Below, in pieces: positions 16,567 through 23,706 of a DNA stretch of 25,866 nt. Source of the DNA: Syntrophaceae bacterium UBA1163 (GTDB lineage Bacteria > Desulfobacterota > BSN033 > UBA1163); NCBI GenBank assembly GCA_002311635.1, contig DBZJ01000147.1, forward strand, positions 1-25,866, given 5' to 3'. Position numbers and translations under genes: made by a program. The stretch's first letter is position 1; each line of letters starts with the position of its first letter. The notes below the pieces were generated by a model. It did not search any database, was not told the DNA's origin, and saw nothing but the letters and a program-made list of their open reading frames with translations.

Positions 16567-17313
16567 ATGGTTATCATCAAATCCCAGCGGGAGATTGAGC
16601 AATTGAAGAGATCCAATGTCGTGGTGGCAGAGGTCTTTGAAAAATTGAAGGGTATGATCGAGCCCGGGATCACCACAAAGGAATTGGATCAAGTGGCCGA
16701 AAATTATATCCTTTTAAAAGGAGCCCGTCCAGCCTTCAAGGGTTATAGGGGATTTCCGGCAACTCTTTGTATTTCCATCAATGATGAAGTCGTTCACGGC
16801 ATTCCAGGCCAGCGCCGGTTGAAAGAGGGCGATATTGTCAGCCTGGATGCAGGGGTCAATTATCTGGGCTATTTCGGAGACGCAGCCATCACGTTTCCCG
16901 TGGGAGAGGTCGATCCGGAAGCCAAAAGGCTTCTCGAGGTGACGGAGAAGGCTCTCTATATTGGCATTGAAAAAGCCAAAGTGGGAAATCGACTTTTTGA
17001 TATCTCCTACGCCATTCAGAGCTGGGTGGAATCCCACGGATTTTCCGTGGTCAGGGATTTCGTAGGCCATGGGATCGGGAGAGAACTCCACGAGGAGCCG
17101 CAGATTCCGAATTTTGGGATGCCCCACCAGGGACCGAGACTCGGCAGAGGCATGGTCCTCGCCCTGGAGCCCATGGTGAATGAAGGAACGTACGAGGTCA
17201 GGGTTCTCTCGGACGGCTGGACCGTTGTGACGGCGGATGGAAAGCGCTCTGCCCATTTTGAGCATACCGTTGCCATCACAGACGTCGGGGCCGAGATACT
17301 GAGTGCGCTTTAA
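16567..17313 (+). CDS. map: Methionine aminopeptidase, type I
   Basis: A 248-residue metalloenzyme that removes the initiator Met from new proteins. All five metal ligands are in place: Asp94 (SLDAGV), Asp105 (GDAAITF), His168 (GHGIG), Glu201 (EPMV) and Glu232 (FEHTV). The substrate-side His77 (VVHGIP) and His175 are also present. The protein lacks the N-terminal extension of types Ib-Ic. The start at 16567 (MVIIKS) fits the family N-terminus (usually M-I-x-I-K-S); an ATG at 16543 would add eight unlikely residues and would lie between the putative -35 and -10. No Shine-Dalgarno precedes 16567. The gene stands alone, divergent from purB. Confidence 0.94.
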   Translation: MVIIKSQREIEQLKRSNVVVAEVFEKLKGMIEPGITTKELDQVAENYILLKGARPAFKGYRGFPATLCISINDEVVHGIPGQRRLKEGDIVSLDAGVNYLGYFGDAAITFPVGEVDPEAKRLLEVTEKALYIGIEKAKVGNRLFDISYAIQSWVESHGFSVVRDFVGHGIGRELHEEPQIPNFGMPHQGPRLGRGMVLALEPMVNEGTYEVRVLSDGWTVVTADGKRSAHFEHTVAITDVGAEILSAL

Positions 17314-17322
17314 ACTTTGGTC

Positions 17323-17432
17323 ACGTGACTCGTGCTGGTGATTCGTGATTCGAGAGCGATTTGAATTCGTTTCCTTTTATTCAGAGAGATCTTTCGTGAC
17401 ACGATCCACCATTTGCGGATCATGATTCACGT
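17323..17432. repeat. Inverted-repeat segment between map and the cysteine synthase gene
   Basis: ACGTGACTCGTG (17323-17334) is an imperfect inverted copy of CATGATTCACGT (17421-17432), with two mismatches in 12. A short tandem repeat of GTGATTC lies just inside the left arm. It looks like a small dispersed element; copy number is unknown. Confidence 0.45.
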
Positions 17433-17462
17433 CATTTGAGTAGTGGGGAGGTAGGGACAGCG

Positions 17463-18455
17463 ATGCATCGTGTGGCCAAGAATATGGTCGATTTGGTGGG
17501 GGATACCCCCTTGGTGAGGATTAATCATATTGTTCCCAACAAGAGGGTAAAAGTCTATGGAAAACTGGAGCGATATAACCCGGCTGGTTCTGTCAAAGAT
17601 CGGATTGCGAAATACATGATTGAATACGGGGAGAAGGAAGGCCTCCTGACGAAGGATAAGATCGTGATCGAGCCTACCAGCGGAAATACCGGCATTGCAC
17701 TGGCTTTGGTCTGCGCAGTGAAAGGATATCGCTTAGAATTGGTGATGCCGGAGACCATGAGCATCGAGAGAAGAAAGATCATCACGGCCTTTGGAGCAAA
17801 GATCATTTTAAGCGAGGGCTCCAAGGGAATGGACGGAGCGATTGATTTGGCTGAGGAGATGGCCACGGATTCCAAATATTTCATGCCCCAGCAATTTGAG
17901 AATAAGTATAATGTGCTTGCCCATTATGAGACGACCGGCGAAGAGATCTGGAGGGCCACCAAGGGAAAGGTCAATATGTTTGTCGCAGGGATTGGAACCA
18001 CCGGGACCCTCATGGGCGTTTCCAAGCGACTGAAAGAATATAATCCTGAGATCAAGGTTGTTGGCGTGGAGCCGTATCCGAAATCGAGCATCCAGGGGTT
18101 GAAAAACCTCAGCTCCCAGTATGTCCCGGAGATCTACGATCCAAGCCGTTTGGACGAAAAGATCAACGTGAAGGACGAGGATGCTTTCGAGATGGCAAGG
18201 GCCCTCACCGTTCGGGAGGGAATCTTTTGTGGAATCAGCTCCGGGGCGGCCATGTGGGGGACGTTACAGAAAGCGACAGAGATGGATCGGGGTGTGATCG
18301 TCACCCTGTTTCCGGATGGTGGAGAAAAATATGTGAGCACCCCTCTCTACGAGCCGAGCAAATGTTTTGAATGCCTGCAGAAGCACCGGATCCCCACCTG
18401 CATGACAGCGGAGTATATCACGGCCCTGGAATGCCTGGTAAAAGACGGGAACTAA
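17463..18455 (+). CDS. PLP-dependent cysteine synthase family protein
   Basis: A 330-residue fold-type II PLP enzyme that should make cysteine from O-acetylserine and sulfide, or act as a cystathionine beta-synthase-like enzyme. The N-terminal signature GDTPLVRI is followed by the PLP lysine, Lys45, in NPAGSVKDR. The substrate loop TSGNTG is at 72-77. The cofactor phosphate loop GIGTTGTLMG and the C-terminal GISSGAAM are also present. Residues about 297-330 are a tail with four cysteines (301, 304, 313, 324) beyond the catalytic fold. The ATG at 17463 is preferred over a TTG at 17436; GGGGAGG and AGGG lie just upstream. It cannot be told from sequence alone which of the CysK/CysM/CBS activities applies. 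Confidence 0.92.
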   Translation: MHRVAKNMVDLVGDTPLVRINHIVPNKRVKVYGKLERYNPAGSVKDRIAKYMIEYGEKEGLLTKDKIVIEPTSGNTGIALALVCAVKGYRLELVMPETMSIERRKIITAFGAKIILSEGSKGMDGAIDLAEEMATDSKYFMPQQFENKYNVLAHYETTGEEIWRATKGKVNMFVAGIGTTGTLMGVSKRLKEYNPEIKVVGVEPYPKSSIQGLKNLSSQYVPEIYDPSRLDEKINVKDEDAFEMARALTVREGIFCGISSGAAMWGTLQKATEMDRGVIVTLFPDGGEKYVSTPLYEPSKCFECLQKHRIPTCMTAEYITALECLVKDGN

Positions 18456-18499
18456 TTTTACGGGAAACGGGGCCAGAGCGCCGTGGGGTCGAAGGAGGA

Positions 18500-18533
18500 T
18501 TGACATAGTAACTATCATAGCTTATATTATAGT
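18500..18533 (+). promoter_or_regulatory. Promoter and palindromic operator of the toxin-antitoxin pair
   Basis: -35 TTGACA (18500-18505) and -10 TATATT (18523-18528) with a 17-nt spacer. Overlapping palindromes fill it: ATAGTAACTAT (18505-18515), CTATCATAG (18512-18520), and ACTAT (18511-18515) paired with ATAGT (18529-18533). This is the layout expected for autoregulation by an antitoxin or toxin-antitoxin complex. Confidence 0.7.
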
Positions 18534-18538
18534 AAATC

Positions 18539-18633
18539 CGCCGACGCCCCAGCCCGAAGGCCGGGGCTTACTCAGGGTTGACCCTACGATTCAATAGACT
18601 CGGCGTTCTGAATGCGCCGAAGGAAGCGGCGCG
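18539..18633 (+). other. Structured leader of the toxin-antitoxin transcript
   Basis: Between the promoter and the antitoxin gene, CGCCGA (18539-18544) can pair with TCGGCG (18600-18605) around two hairpins. These are GCCCCaGCC/GGCcGGGGC (18546-18567) and AGGGT/ACCCT (18574-18585). A third hairpin, GCGCCG/CGGCGC, spans 18614-18632. No T-run follows any of them. It may be a repeat insertion or an RNA control element. Confidence 0.45.
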
Positions 18634-18695
18634 TTATACTCCACCCTAAAGGGGGCTTGGTGCTGCCGAAGGGTCGGAATTCCAGGAGGTTCGGA

Positions 18696-18974
18696 ATGAA
18701 GACGGTGACGGCTCTCGACTTAAGGAAAAAGCTCGGCTCTGTCCTTAATGATGTGTCGAGGAAGGGGGAGCAAGTGGTGATCTCCAGGGCAAATAAACCT
18801 CTCGCCGTGTTGATCTCACTCGATGAGTACGAAGAGAAGGTGCTTAACAAAAACAGGGAGAGAAAGCTCGAGAACATATCGACTGAGATGGACAGGTGGA
18901 AGAAGAGGCATCTCAAAGAAACTGTCAATATAGATATCGTCAAGGCGATTAGAGAGGTCAGAGAGGGGAGATGA
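18696..18974 (+). CDS. Antitoxin of the Phd/YefM type
   Basis: A 92-residue protein. Residues 1-55 match the Phd/YefM antitoxin fold: MKTVTALDLRKKLGSVLNDV, then EQVVISRANKPLAVLISLDEYE. This part forms the DNA-binding dimer. Residues 56-92 are charged and helical and should wrap around and block the toxin. The ATG at 18696 has AGGAGG 7 nt upstream; the frame is open further upstream but without a ribosome site. It overlaps the toxin gene by 4 nt. It probably represses its own promoter at the palindromes around 18505-18533. Confidence 0.9.
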   Translation: MKTVTALDLRKKLGSVLNDVSRKGEQVVISRANKPLAVLISLDEYEEKVLNKNRERKLENISTEMDRWKKRHLKETVNIDIVKAIREVREGR

Positions 18975-19375
18975 TCGTCCTTGATGCCTCTGTAGCCCTT
19001 AAGTGGATTTTTGGAGAGGAAGAAGAAGGAGAAAAGGCAAGACTTTATAAAGAGGGACATGTTAGCGGAAAAGAAGCGGTAGCGGTTCACAGCCTCTTCT
19101 TTTATGAGATCGCCAATGTATTGGCCACAAAGACCAGATTAAGTACAAAAGATGCAGCCGAAGCCTTTTCTTTGATATGGAATTTCGATCTTGAGGTGTT
19201 CAGTCTCGGTCTCGATGAATTTTTGGAGGGAATAGTTTTATCCCGGCAATACGGAATAACCCTCTATGATGCCGCCTACGTCGTTCTCGCCAGAAGATTA
19301 GGGTGCGCTTTCGTTACGGCTGACCGAGGCCTTTACAAAAAGACAAAGGAATTGAAAGAGTTGAGGATCGTGTGA
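18971..19375 (+). CDS. vapC: PIN-domain toxin (VapC type)
   Basis: A 134-residue PIN-domain ribonuclease. Four acidic residues of the metal site are visible: Asp5 (MIVLDASVALKW), Glu46 (YEIANVL), Asp100 (LYDAAYV) and Asp118 (VTADRGL). VapC toxins cleave tRNA or rRNA at set sites when released from the antitoxin; the target here is unknown. The start ATG overlaps the antitoxin stop (ATGA), so translation is coupled. The pairing of VapC with a Phd/YefM-type antitoxin is a common combination. Confidence 0.92.
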   Translation: MIVLDASVALKWIFGEEEEGEKARLYKEGHVSGKEAVAVHSLFFYEIANVLATKTRLSTKDAAEAFSLIWNFDLEVFSLGLDEFLEGIVLSRQYGITLYDAAYVVLARRLGCAFVTADRGLYKKTKELKELRIV

Positions 19376-19396
19376 CGGGATGTTAAACGAACACTG

Positions 19397-20287
19397 TCAA
19401 AGAAGTAGCGCTTTGGAAAGTTGGCAAGAGAGAGAAGGTCTCGGGTTATCCTCGCAATAAATGTCGAATCGAATTCCTTCCCCGCTCGATATGCCTTTGA
19501 GAGAGACGTTGCTTTTGTAATAGATAGGTCCTTTGAACAATGCCAGCAGACGGAATCTGGACGGATCGAAATCCGAAAAGCAACTCAGGCTTTTTGATAG
19601 GATTAACAACGGTTGAGCAAAATCCCTTTTAAAACCACATAGCCTCGCGTATGAGCTGCTGTAGTGAATCCCGTTGGCATCCCCGGAGATCCTGGCGAAG
19701 CGAAACCCGATCCCGTCCGGAAGATACCAGGAGGCCACTGTCTTGGCCTCCGAGATGGGGGGGAGCTCCGGCTGGTCAGAATGGGAGGGATTCCCGTCTC
19801 CGAATTTTCCGCGATAGTAAAATGTCTGTAAGGATTCCCACACGGTTTCATGATTGGCCTGAGCAGAAGAGGTCAAATCCAATTCAAGCCCTTTAGGGAG
19901 GACCCGCAGGGGCCCGGTTTCAGAGATGATCCGGAGAGGCTCATGCACTCCGATTCGGCGATGAGAAGTGACCTGCAATTTCGTATTTAACATTCGGAAT
20001 ACGCTCAAAGGTGCCTTTTTATGACCGAGGACCCTGAGGACAAGGGGATAGATGAACGTCTGTGGATACAGCGGATAAAGGAACTCACCGTGGGAAGGCA
20101 GTCCGCAGACTTCTCCGAAATCCTTAAGATGATCGGGGTCTATTTTCACATCTTCCCACACCGCCCTGATTTTCGGCACTCGGTCGCCCCTCTTGAAATC
20201 AGTTGAAATTCCATAAAGGGCGAGCGCAATGCTCAGGAGGGCATTGGGCCGTCGATGAAAATGTAAGATGATTTCATTCTCCGCCAT
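19397..20287 (-). CDS. MaoC-like hot-dog fold protein
   Basis: A 296-residue protein with the MaoC/hydratase-2 motif near its C-terminal part: ISGDANGIHYSSSYARLCGF, with Asp203 and His208 as the expected catalytic pair. The N-terminal half (about 30-130) is likely a second hot-dog domain without the motif (FLYPLYPQTFIYPLVLRVL, VTSHRRIGVHEPL). This two-domain layout is known among (R)-specific enoyl-CoA hydratases and related acyl dehydratases. The substrate cannot be named. It lies 21 nt after the adenosine-specific kinase gene and is probably co-transcribed with it; no strong ribosome binding site is seen. Function is inferred from the motif only. Confidence 0.75.
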   Translation of the reverse strand: MAENEIILHFHRRPNALLSIALALYGISTDFKRGDRVPKIRAVWEDVKIDPDHLKDFGEVCGLPSHGEFLYPLYPQTFIYPLVLRVLGHKKAPLSVFRMLNTKLQVTSHRRIGVHEPLRIISETGPLRVLPKGLELDLTSSAQANHETVWESLQTFYYRGKFGDGNPSHSDQPELPPISEAKTVASWYLPDGIGFRFARISGDANGIHYSSSYARLCGFKRDFAQPLLILSKSLSCFSDFDPSRFRLLALFKGPIYYKSNVSLKGISSGEGIRFDIYCEDNPRPSLSCQLSKALLL

Positions 20288-20308
20288 AAAGGATTTCTTC
20301 CCGACTGG

Positions 20309-20791
20309 CTACAGTTTATACTTAAACCTCCTCAACAGGTTTTTCCTCCACGCAATTCCTTCCTCCTTTTCAACGCCTTTCGGAGAGGAGCCGTCGATGA
20401 CGCCGAGGACACCTCTTCCCTGTTCGGACTCAGCGAGAATGACTTCCACCGGATTTGCCGTGGCGCAGAAAATCGTGCAGACCTCCTGGCACATCTTGAT
20501 TGCGTTGAGGACATTGATCGGGAAGGCATCCTTTAAAACGATGACAAAGGTATGACCCGCTCCCATCCTCAGAGCGTTTTGTTTGGCCACTTCTTTCAAA
20601 GTCTCATCGTTTCCCTCGAGCCGGATGAGGCAATCCCCCGAGGCCTCACAGAATCCGATTCCAAATTTCGCGCCCGGAACGGAACCCACCATGATCTCGT
20701 AGAGGTCTTCGACCGTTTTGATAAAATGGGTCTGGCCAAAAATCACGTTACATCCTTCCGGGATCTCCAACCGCTCAGTCTTCAGTTCCAT
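20309..20791 (-). CDS. Adenosine-specific kinase family protein (PF04008)
   Basis: A 160-residue compact protein of the family annotated as adenosine-specific kinase, found mainly in archaea and anaerobic bacteria. Conserved segments are visible: NVIFGQTHFIKTVEDLYE (15-32), GAKFGIGFCEASGDCLIR, GHTFVIVLKDAFPINVLN (79-96), CTIFCATANPVEV and GRGVLGVIDG. The physiological role is poorly defined. Two adjacent ATG codons (20794 and 20791) are possible; the second is chosen because it sits 6 nt from GGAGG, while the first is only 3 nt away. Upstream is a strong promoter and a leader of about 90 nt with a long hairpin. The MaoC-like gene follows. Confidence 0.88.
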   Translation of the reverse strand: MELKTERLEIPEGCNVIFGQTHFIKTVEDLYEIMVGSVPGAKFGIGFCEASGDCLIRLEGNDETLKEVAKQNALRMGAGHTFVIVLKDAFPINVLNAIKMCQEVCTIFCATANPVEVILAESEQGRGVLGVIDGSSPKGVEKEEGIAWRKNLLRRFKYKL

Positions 20792-20838
20792 CATTTACCT
20801 CCTTAAATCTAAATAAAAGGATACAAAGATTCGAGGGT

Positions 20839-20873
20839 CCAAGGGCTCAAGTGGGTCGAACTTGATCCCTTGG
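20839..20873 (-). promoter_or_regulatory. Leader hairpin of the kinase-MaoC operon
   Basis: On the minus strand CCAAGGG pairs with CCCTTGG (7 bp). After one mismatch, TCAAG pairs with CTTGA (5 bp), leaving a 9-nt loop. It lies between the predicted transcription start and the kinase gene. No T-run follows, so it is not a standard terminator. Confidence 0.5.
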
Positions 20874-20888
20874 CCGCTTATTGAGTCT

Positions 20889-20917
20889 AAAATATCGTCA
20901 GATTGGCGAATTGTCAA
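20889..20917 (-). promoter_or_regulatory. Promoter of the kinase-MaoC operon
   Basis: Minus-strand -35 TTGACA (20917-20912) and -10 TATTTT (20894-20889) with a 17-nt spacer. The predicted start near 20882 gives a leader of about 90 nt. Confidence 0.65.
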
Positions 20918-21070
20918 CGGGAGGATATTCCACGGTTTGAAAAATAGAAAATTGCGGAGAGGATAAATTTAGGTTATTTATAAATACCTCCGCGAGAATT
21001 AAACTGAGATCTTAATTGATCAACCCAAATCATTTCGAATGTCGCAGACCACGAAAGGAGACGTTGCCCC

Positions 21071-22546
21071 ATGAGGTATTCAGTTGCTTGTAATTGGGAC
21101 GCGGAACTTTTGGAACGTCTGAGCCGCGAGTCTTCCCGTGTGGAGACACTCTTCGGCCAGATTACCGATGATCCGTTCGGAGGAGGCAGGGGTTCTTTTC
21201 TGGCTCCGAAGGTCACACGCGAACCGGCCAAAGAATTCATTGCCGACGCTCGCAAGCGCGGCTTTCATTTCAACTATCTTCTCAACGGCGCCTGCCAGGA
21301 CAACCTCGAGATGACCCGTGAAGGGAACCGTAATCTGTTCGACCATATCGAATGGGTGGCCACGACGGGCGCCGATATGGTGACGGTCACGCTGCCTATG
21401 CTGCTCGTGTGGATCAAGCGACATTTTCCCGACTTTAAGGTCGTGGTTTCGAGCTGGGCGCGCGTGGCCAACGTCAAACGGGCCAAATACTGGGAAGACC
21501 TTGGTGCGGACGGAATCATTCTGGCGGAGTCTGCAACCCGCGATTTCGCCGCGCTCCGTTCGATGCGGCGGGCCCTTCGCTGCAAACTCGAGGTCATCGC
21601 CAATCCCTCCTGTCTCTACCTGTGCTATCTCGACACAAATCATATCAACATGATGTCCCACTCGTCGCAGGGAGGCCACGTCAGCGGCGGCTTTGTTCTC
21701 GACCATTGTCAAGTGTATTGCCAGAGGATGAAATTGGGAAAGCCCGATGAACTCATCAGGGCCCGTTGGGTCCGCCCGGAGGATGTGGGCGATTACGACG
21801 AGATCGGGATCGAGTCGCTCAAATTGCTCGAACGATTCCGAAACACGGAGACCCTCATGCAGGTCGTCCGGGCCTATGAGGAGCGCCGCTTCGACGGAAA
21901 CCTCGTTGAGCTGCTGACGCTGCCCCGACAGAACGCCTATAATCCGCCCAATTTGGAGTACCTCATCCGGCCCGATCTTGTGAACATTGACTTGATGCTC
22001 GAGATGGCCGACATCTTCGGTTATTCCTTCTCGGACGTGATGCAAATAGACAATCGGGCCCTGGATGGTTTCGCCGAGCATTTCAAGACCCACGACTGCT
22101 ATCATAGTTCGTGTGACGAATGCGGCTACTGCAAGCGATGGGCTGAAAAGGTGGTGCGGGTTAACAAAGAGAGGCATCAAGCGATTCTCAAGAAGTTTGA
22201 TGCCTTCATCGAGGCCATTATTAATCGGCAGACGCTTACAGAGAATGTCCTACCGGATGTGAGCGGCGTTCGCCTGAGTCCGGATGCCGCCTCGGTTTTG
22301 GATAGCCTGATGGCCTTTGTGCCACCCCCGTTGGCAGAGATCGCCCGACTGAAGATCATCCACGGTGCTGCTCAAATCACAGCACAAGGAGGAAGAGAAG
22401 AATCCGGCACCAACGGAGGCGTGGGTACGGGAGCGGTTGTCCTCGCCTTCTGGACGGGAACCCCCGAGCCCTCGCGTGAGCCTGTTCGCAGAACACTTGA
22501 GCAGATGGGACTGTGGGAGTATGTTACGGCAGCGAGAAGGATCTAA
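21071..22546 (+). CDS. U32-family peptidase-like iron-sulfur protein
   Basis: A 491-residue protein of the U32/UbiU-like type. The N-terminal barrel part has FGQITDDPFGGGRGSF, FNYLLNGACQDN and ADGIILAESATRDF. Cys181, Cys185, Cys213 and Cys217 (NPSCLYLC and DHCQVYC) are placed like the cluster cysteines of U32 proteins. A second group, Cys343, Cys348, Cys351 and Cys354 (HDCYHSSCDECGYC), could bind another cluster or zinc. The last 100 residues (LSPDAASVLDSLMAFVPPPLAEIARLK) are not recognised with confidence. U32 members include tRNA and ubiquinone hydroxylation factors; which applies is unknown. AAAGGAG lies about 10 nt before the ATG. Confidence 0.82.
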   Translation: MRYSVACNWDAELLERLSRESSRVETLFGQITDDPFGGGRGSFLAPKVTREPAKEFIADARKRGFHFNYLLNGACQDNLEMTREGNRNLFDHIEWVATTGADMVTVTLPMLLVWIKRHFPDFKVVVSSWARVANVKRAKYWEDLGADGIILAESATRDFAALRSMRRALRCKLEVIANPSCLYLCYLDTNHINMMSHSSQGGHVSGGFVLDHCQVYCQRMKLGKPDELIRARWVRPEDVGDYDEIGIESLKLLERFRNTETLMQVVRAYEERRFDGNLVELLTLPRQNAYNPPNLEYLIRPDLVNIDLMLEMADIFGYSFSDVMQIDNRALDGFAEHFKTHDCYHSSCDECGYCKRWAEKVVRVNKERHQAILKKFDAFIEAIINRQTLTENVLPDVSGVRLSPDAASVLDSLMAFVPPPLAEIARLKIIHGAAQITAQGGREESGTNGGVGTGAVVLAFWTGTPEPSREPVRRTLEQMGLWEYVTAARRI

Positions 22547-22617
22547 ATTTCAGAAGCGAAGTCGTGTGCGCGATGCTTCTTAGGTCGGTATTCCGCAATC
22601 CGCATTCCAAGCTTGGA

Positions 22618-23571
22618 TTACGTTCCGGTTCCTATCTCCTTTAATTTTCCGACAATCTTTTCCTTTTCCATCATTCCGACACTTCGAAAAGCTTCTTTTC
22701 CCTTCGAATCGAAGAAAACGAGTGTCGGAAGCATGAAAACTTTATAATTTTGAGCAAGATTCTGATTTTTGTAAACATCGATGAGCAGAACCTTTGCCTT
22801 TTCCGAATATTCCTTGCCGACCTCCTTAAGTACAGGCCTCATCTGGCGACAGGGGATGCAGGAATTTGCTCCGAAATCCACCAAGACGGGCTTTCCACTC
22901 GTGAGAGCCTTCTTCAGATCATCCTCCGTATTCATGTCAGGTGCTTTGACCGCAATTTTTTGTAACCGTTCTTGGTCGATATCCACCTTGGCATTTTTCC
23001 GAAGCTCCACCAGATACTGCTCCAGTGCATCCTGTCGTTTCGCTTCCCGTATATACTGTTCAATCGCCGGAGCGACCTCTTTCAGAGGTTTCCCCTCCAT
23101 TCGATCTTTATACATCTTATAAAATCCCTCAACCTCCTCGCGTTTTACCTCCGGCGGGGAAGAGAACTTCTTGGCGACAAATTCGATGATGATCGATTCG
23201 TCGGATGAAAGAGGGTTCTTGGCCGCATCCTTGTAGGTTTGAACCGGAGCCGATATACCCTGCTTCTTTGCCTCTCGCAATAGAAGGGTTTTCACGATCA
23301 ATCTGTCGAGAAATTTACCGGGCTCTTCCCGAAACATGTCTCTTATCAAAGGGGGTTCTAATTTGTCGATCTCTTTGTTGAATTGTTGGACCGTAATTCT
23401 TTCGTCGTTCACCCGCGCAAGAACCAGGCGGCGTGGACTTTGGAGATAGAAAAAGTAAAAAAGGAAGGCCCCTGCCACGATAACGATTGCGGCAGCCGCA
23501 AGGAGAATAGTCTTCCGACTCATCTTTCCTCCCTTAGGTTCGGCGGATTGTTCCTCAACCGTGTTATTCAT
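22618..23571 (-). CDS. Membrane-anchored SurA-like / thioredoxin fusion protein
   Basis: A 317-residue protein with one membrane helix (about 21-43), which places the rest in the periplasm. Residues about 46-205 resemble the SurA/PpiD-type chaperone helices: VNDERITVQQFNKEIDKL, then a helical region. No parvulin domain is seen. Residues about 212-317 form a thioredoxin domain with the active site Cys238-Ile-Pro-Cys241 in FGANSCIPCRQMRPVL and the cis-Pro loop VFMLPTLVFFD. It probably acts on thiols of folding exported proteins. The ATG at 23571 is chosen because GGAG lies 8 nt upstream. It follows the CcdA-like gene by 135 nt on the same strand, which suggests that protein supplies its electrons. 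Confidence 0.85.
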   Translation of the reverse strand: MNNTVEEQSAEPKGGKMSRKTILLAAAAIVIVAGAFLFYFFYLQSPRRLVLARVNDERITVQQFNKEIDKLEPPLIRDMFREEPGKFLDRLIVKTLLLREAKKQGISAPVQTYKDAAKNPLSSDESIIIEFVAKKFSSPPEVKREEVEGFYKMYKDRMEGKPLKEVAPAIEQYIREAKRQDALEQYLVELRKNAKVDIDQERLQKIAVKAPDMNTEDDLKKALTSGKPVLVDFGANSCIPCRQMRPVLKEVGKEYSEKAKVLLIDVYKNQNLAQNYKVFMLPTLVFFDSKGKEAFRSVGMMEKEKIVGKLKEIGTGT

Positions 23572-23706
23572 TTTAAACACTCCTTTCATTATTTTGAGAC
23601 GAATCTAGCAAGCGAACAGCTCACGGATCACCCGGATCTTCTCAGGATCGACCAGACGAGGAAGAATACGGATAATTCTGTAAAATTCGAACAGTATCTT
23701 TATGAC

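Noticed and set aside
21080..22180. Long antisense frame (366 codons) inside the U32-family gene
   Set aside because: It is a shadow of the real gene in a GC-rich stretch; the plus-strand product has the conserved motifs and the ribosome site.
22549..22585. Hairpin AGAAGC/GCTTCT after the U32-family gene as a terminator
   Set aside because: The stem is short, the loop is about 18 nt and no T-run follows.
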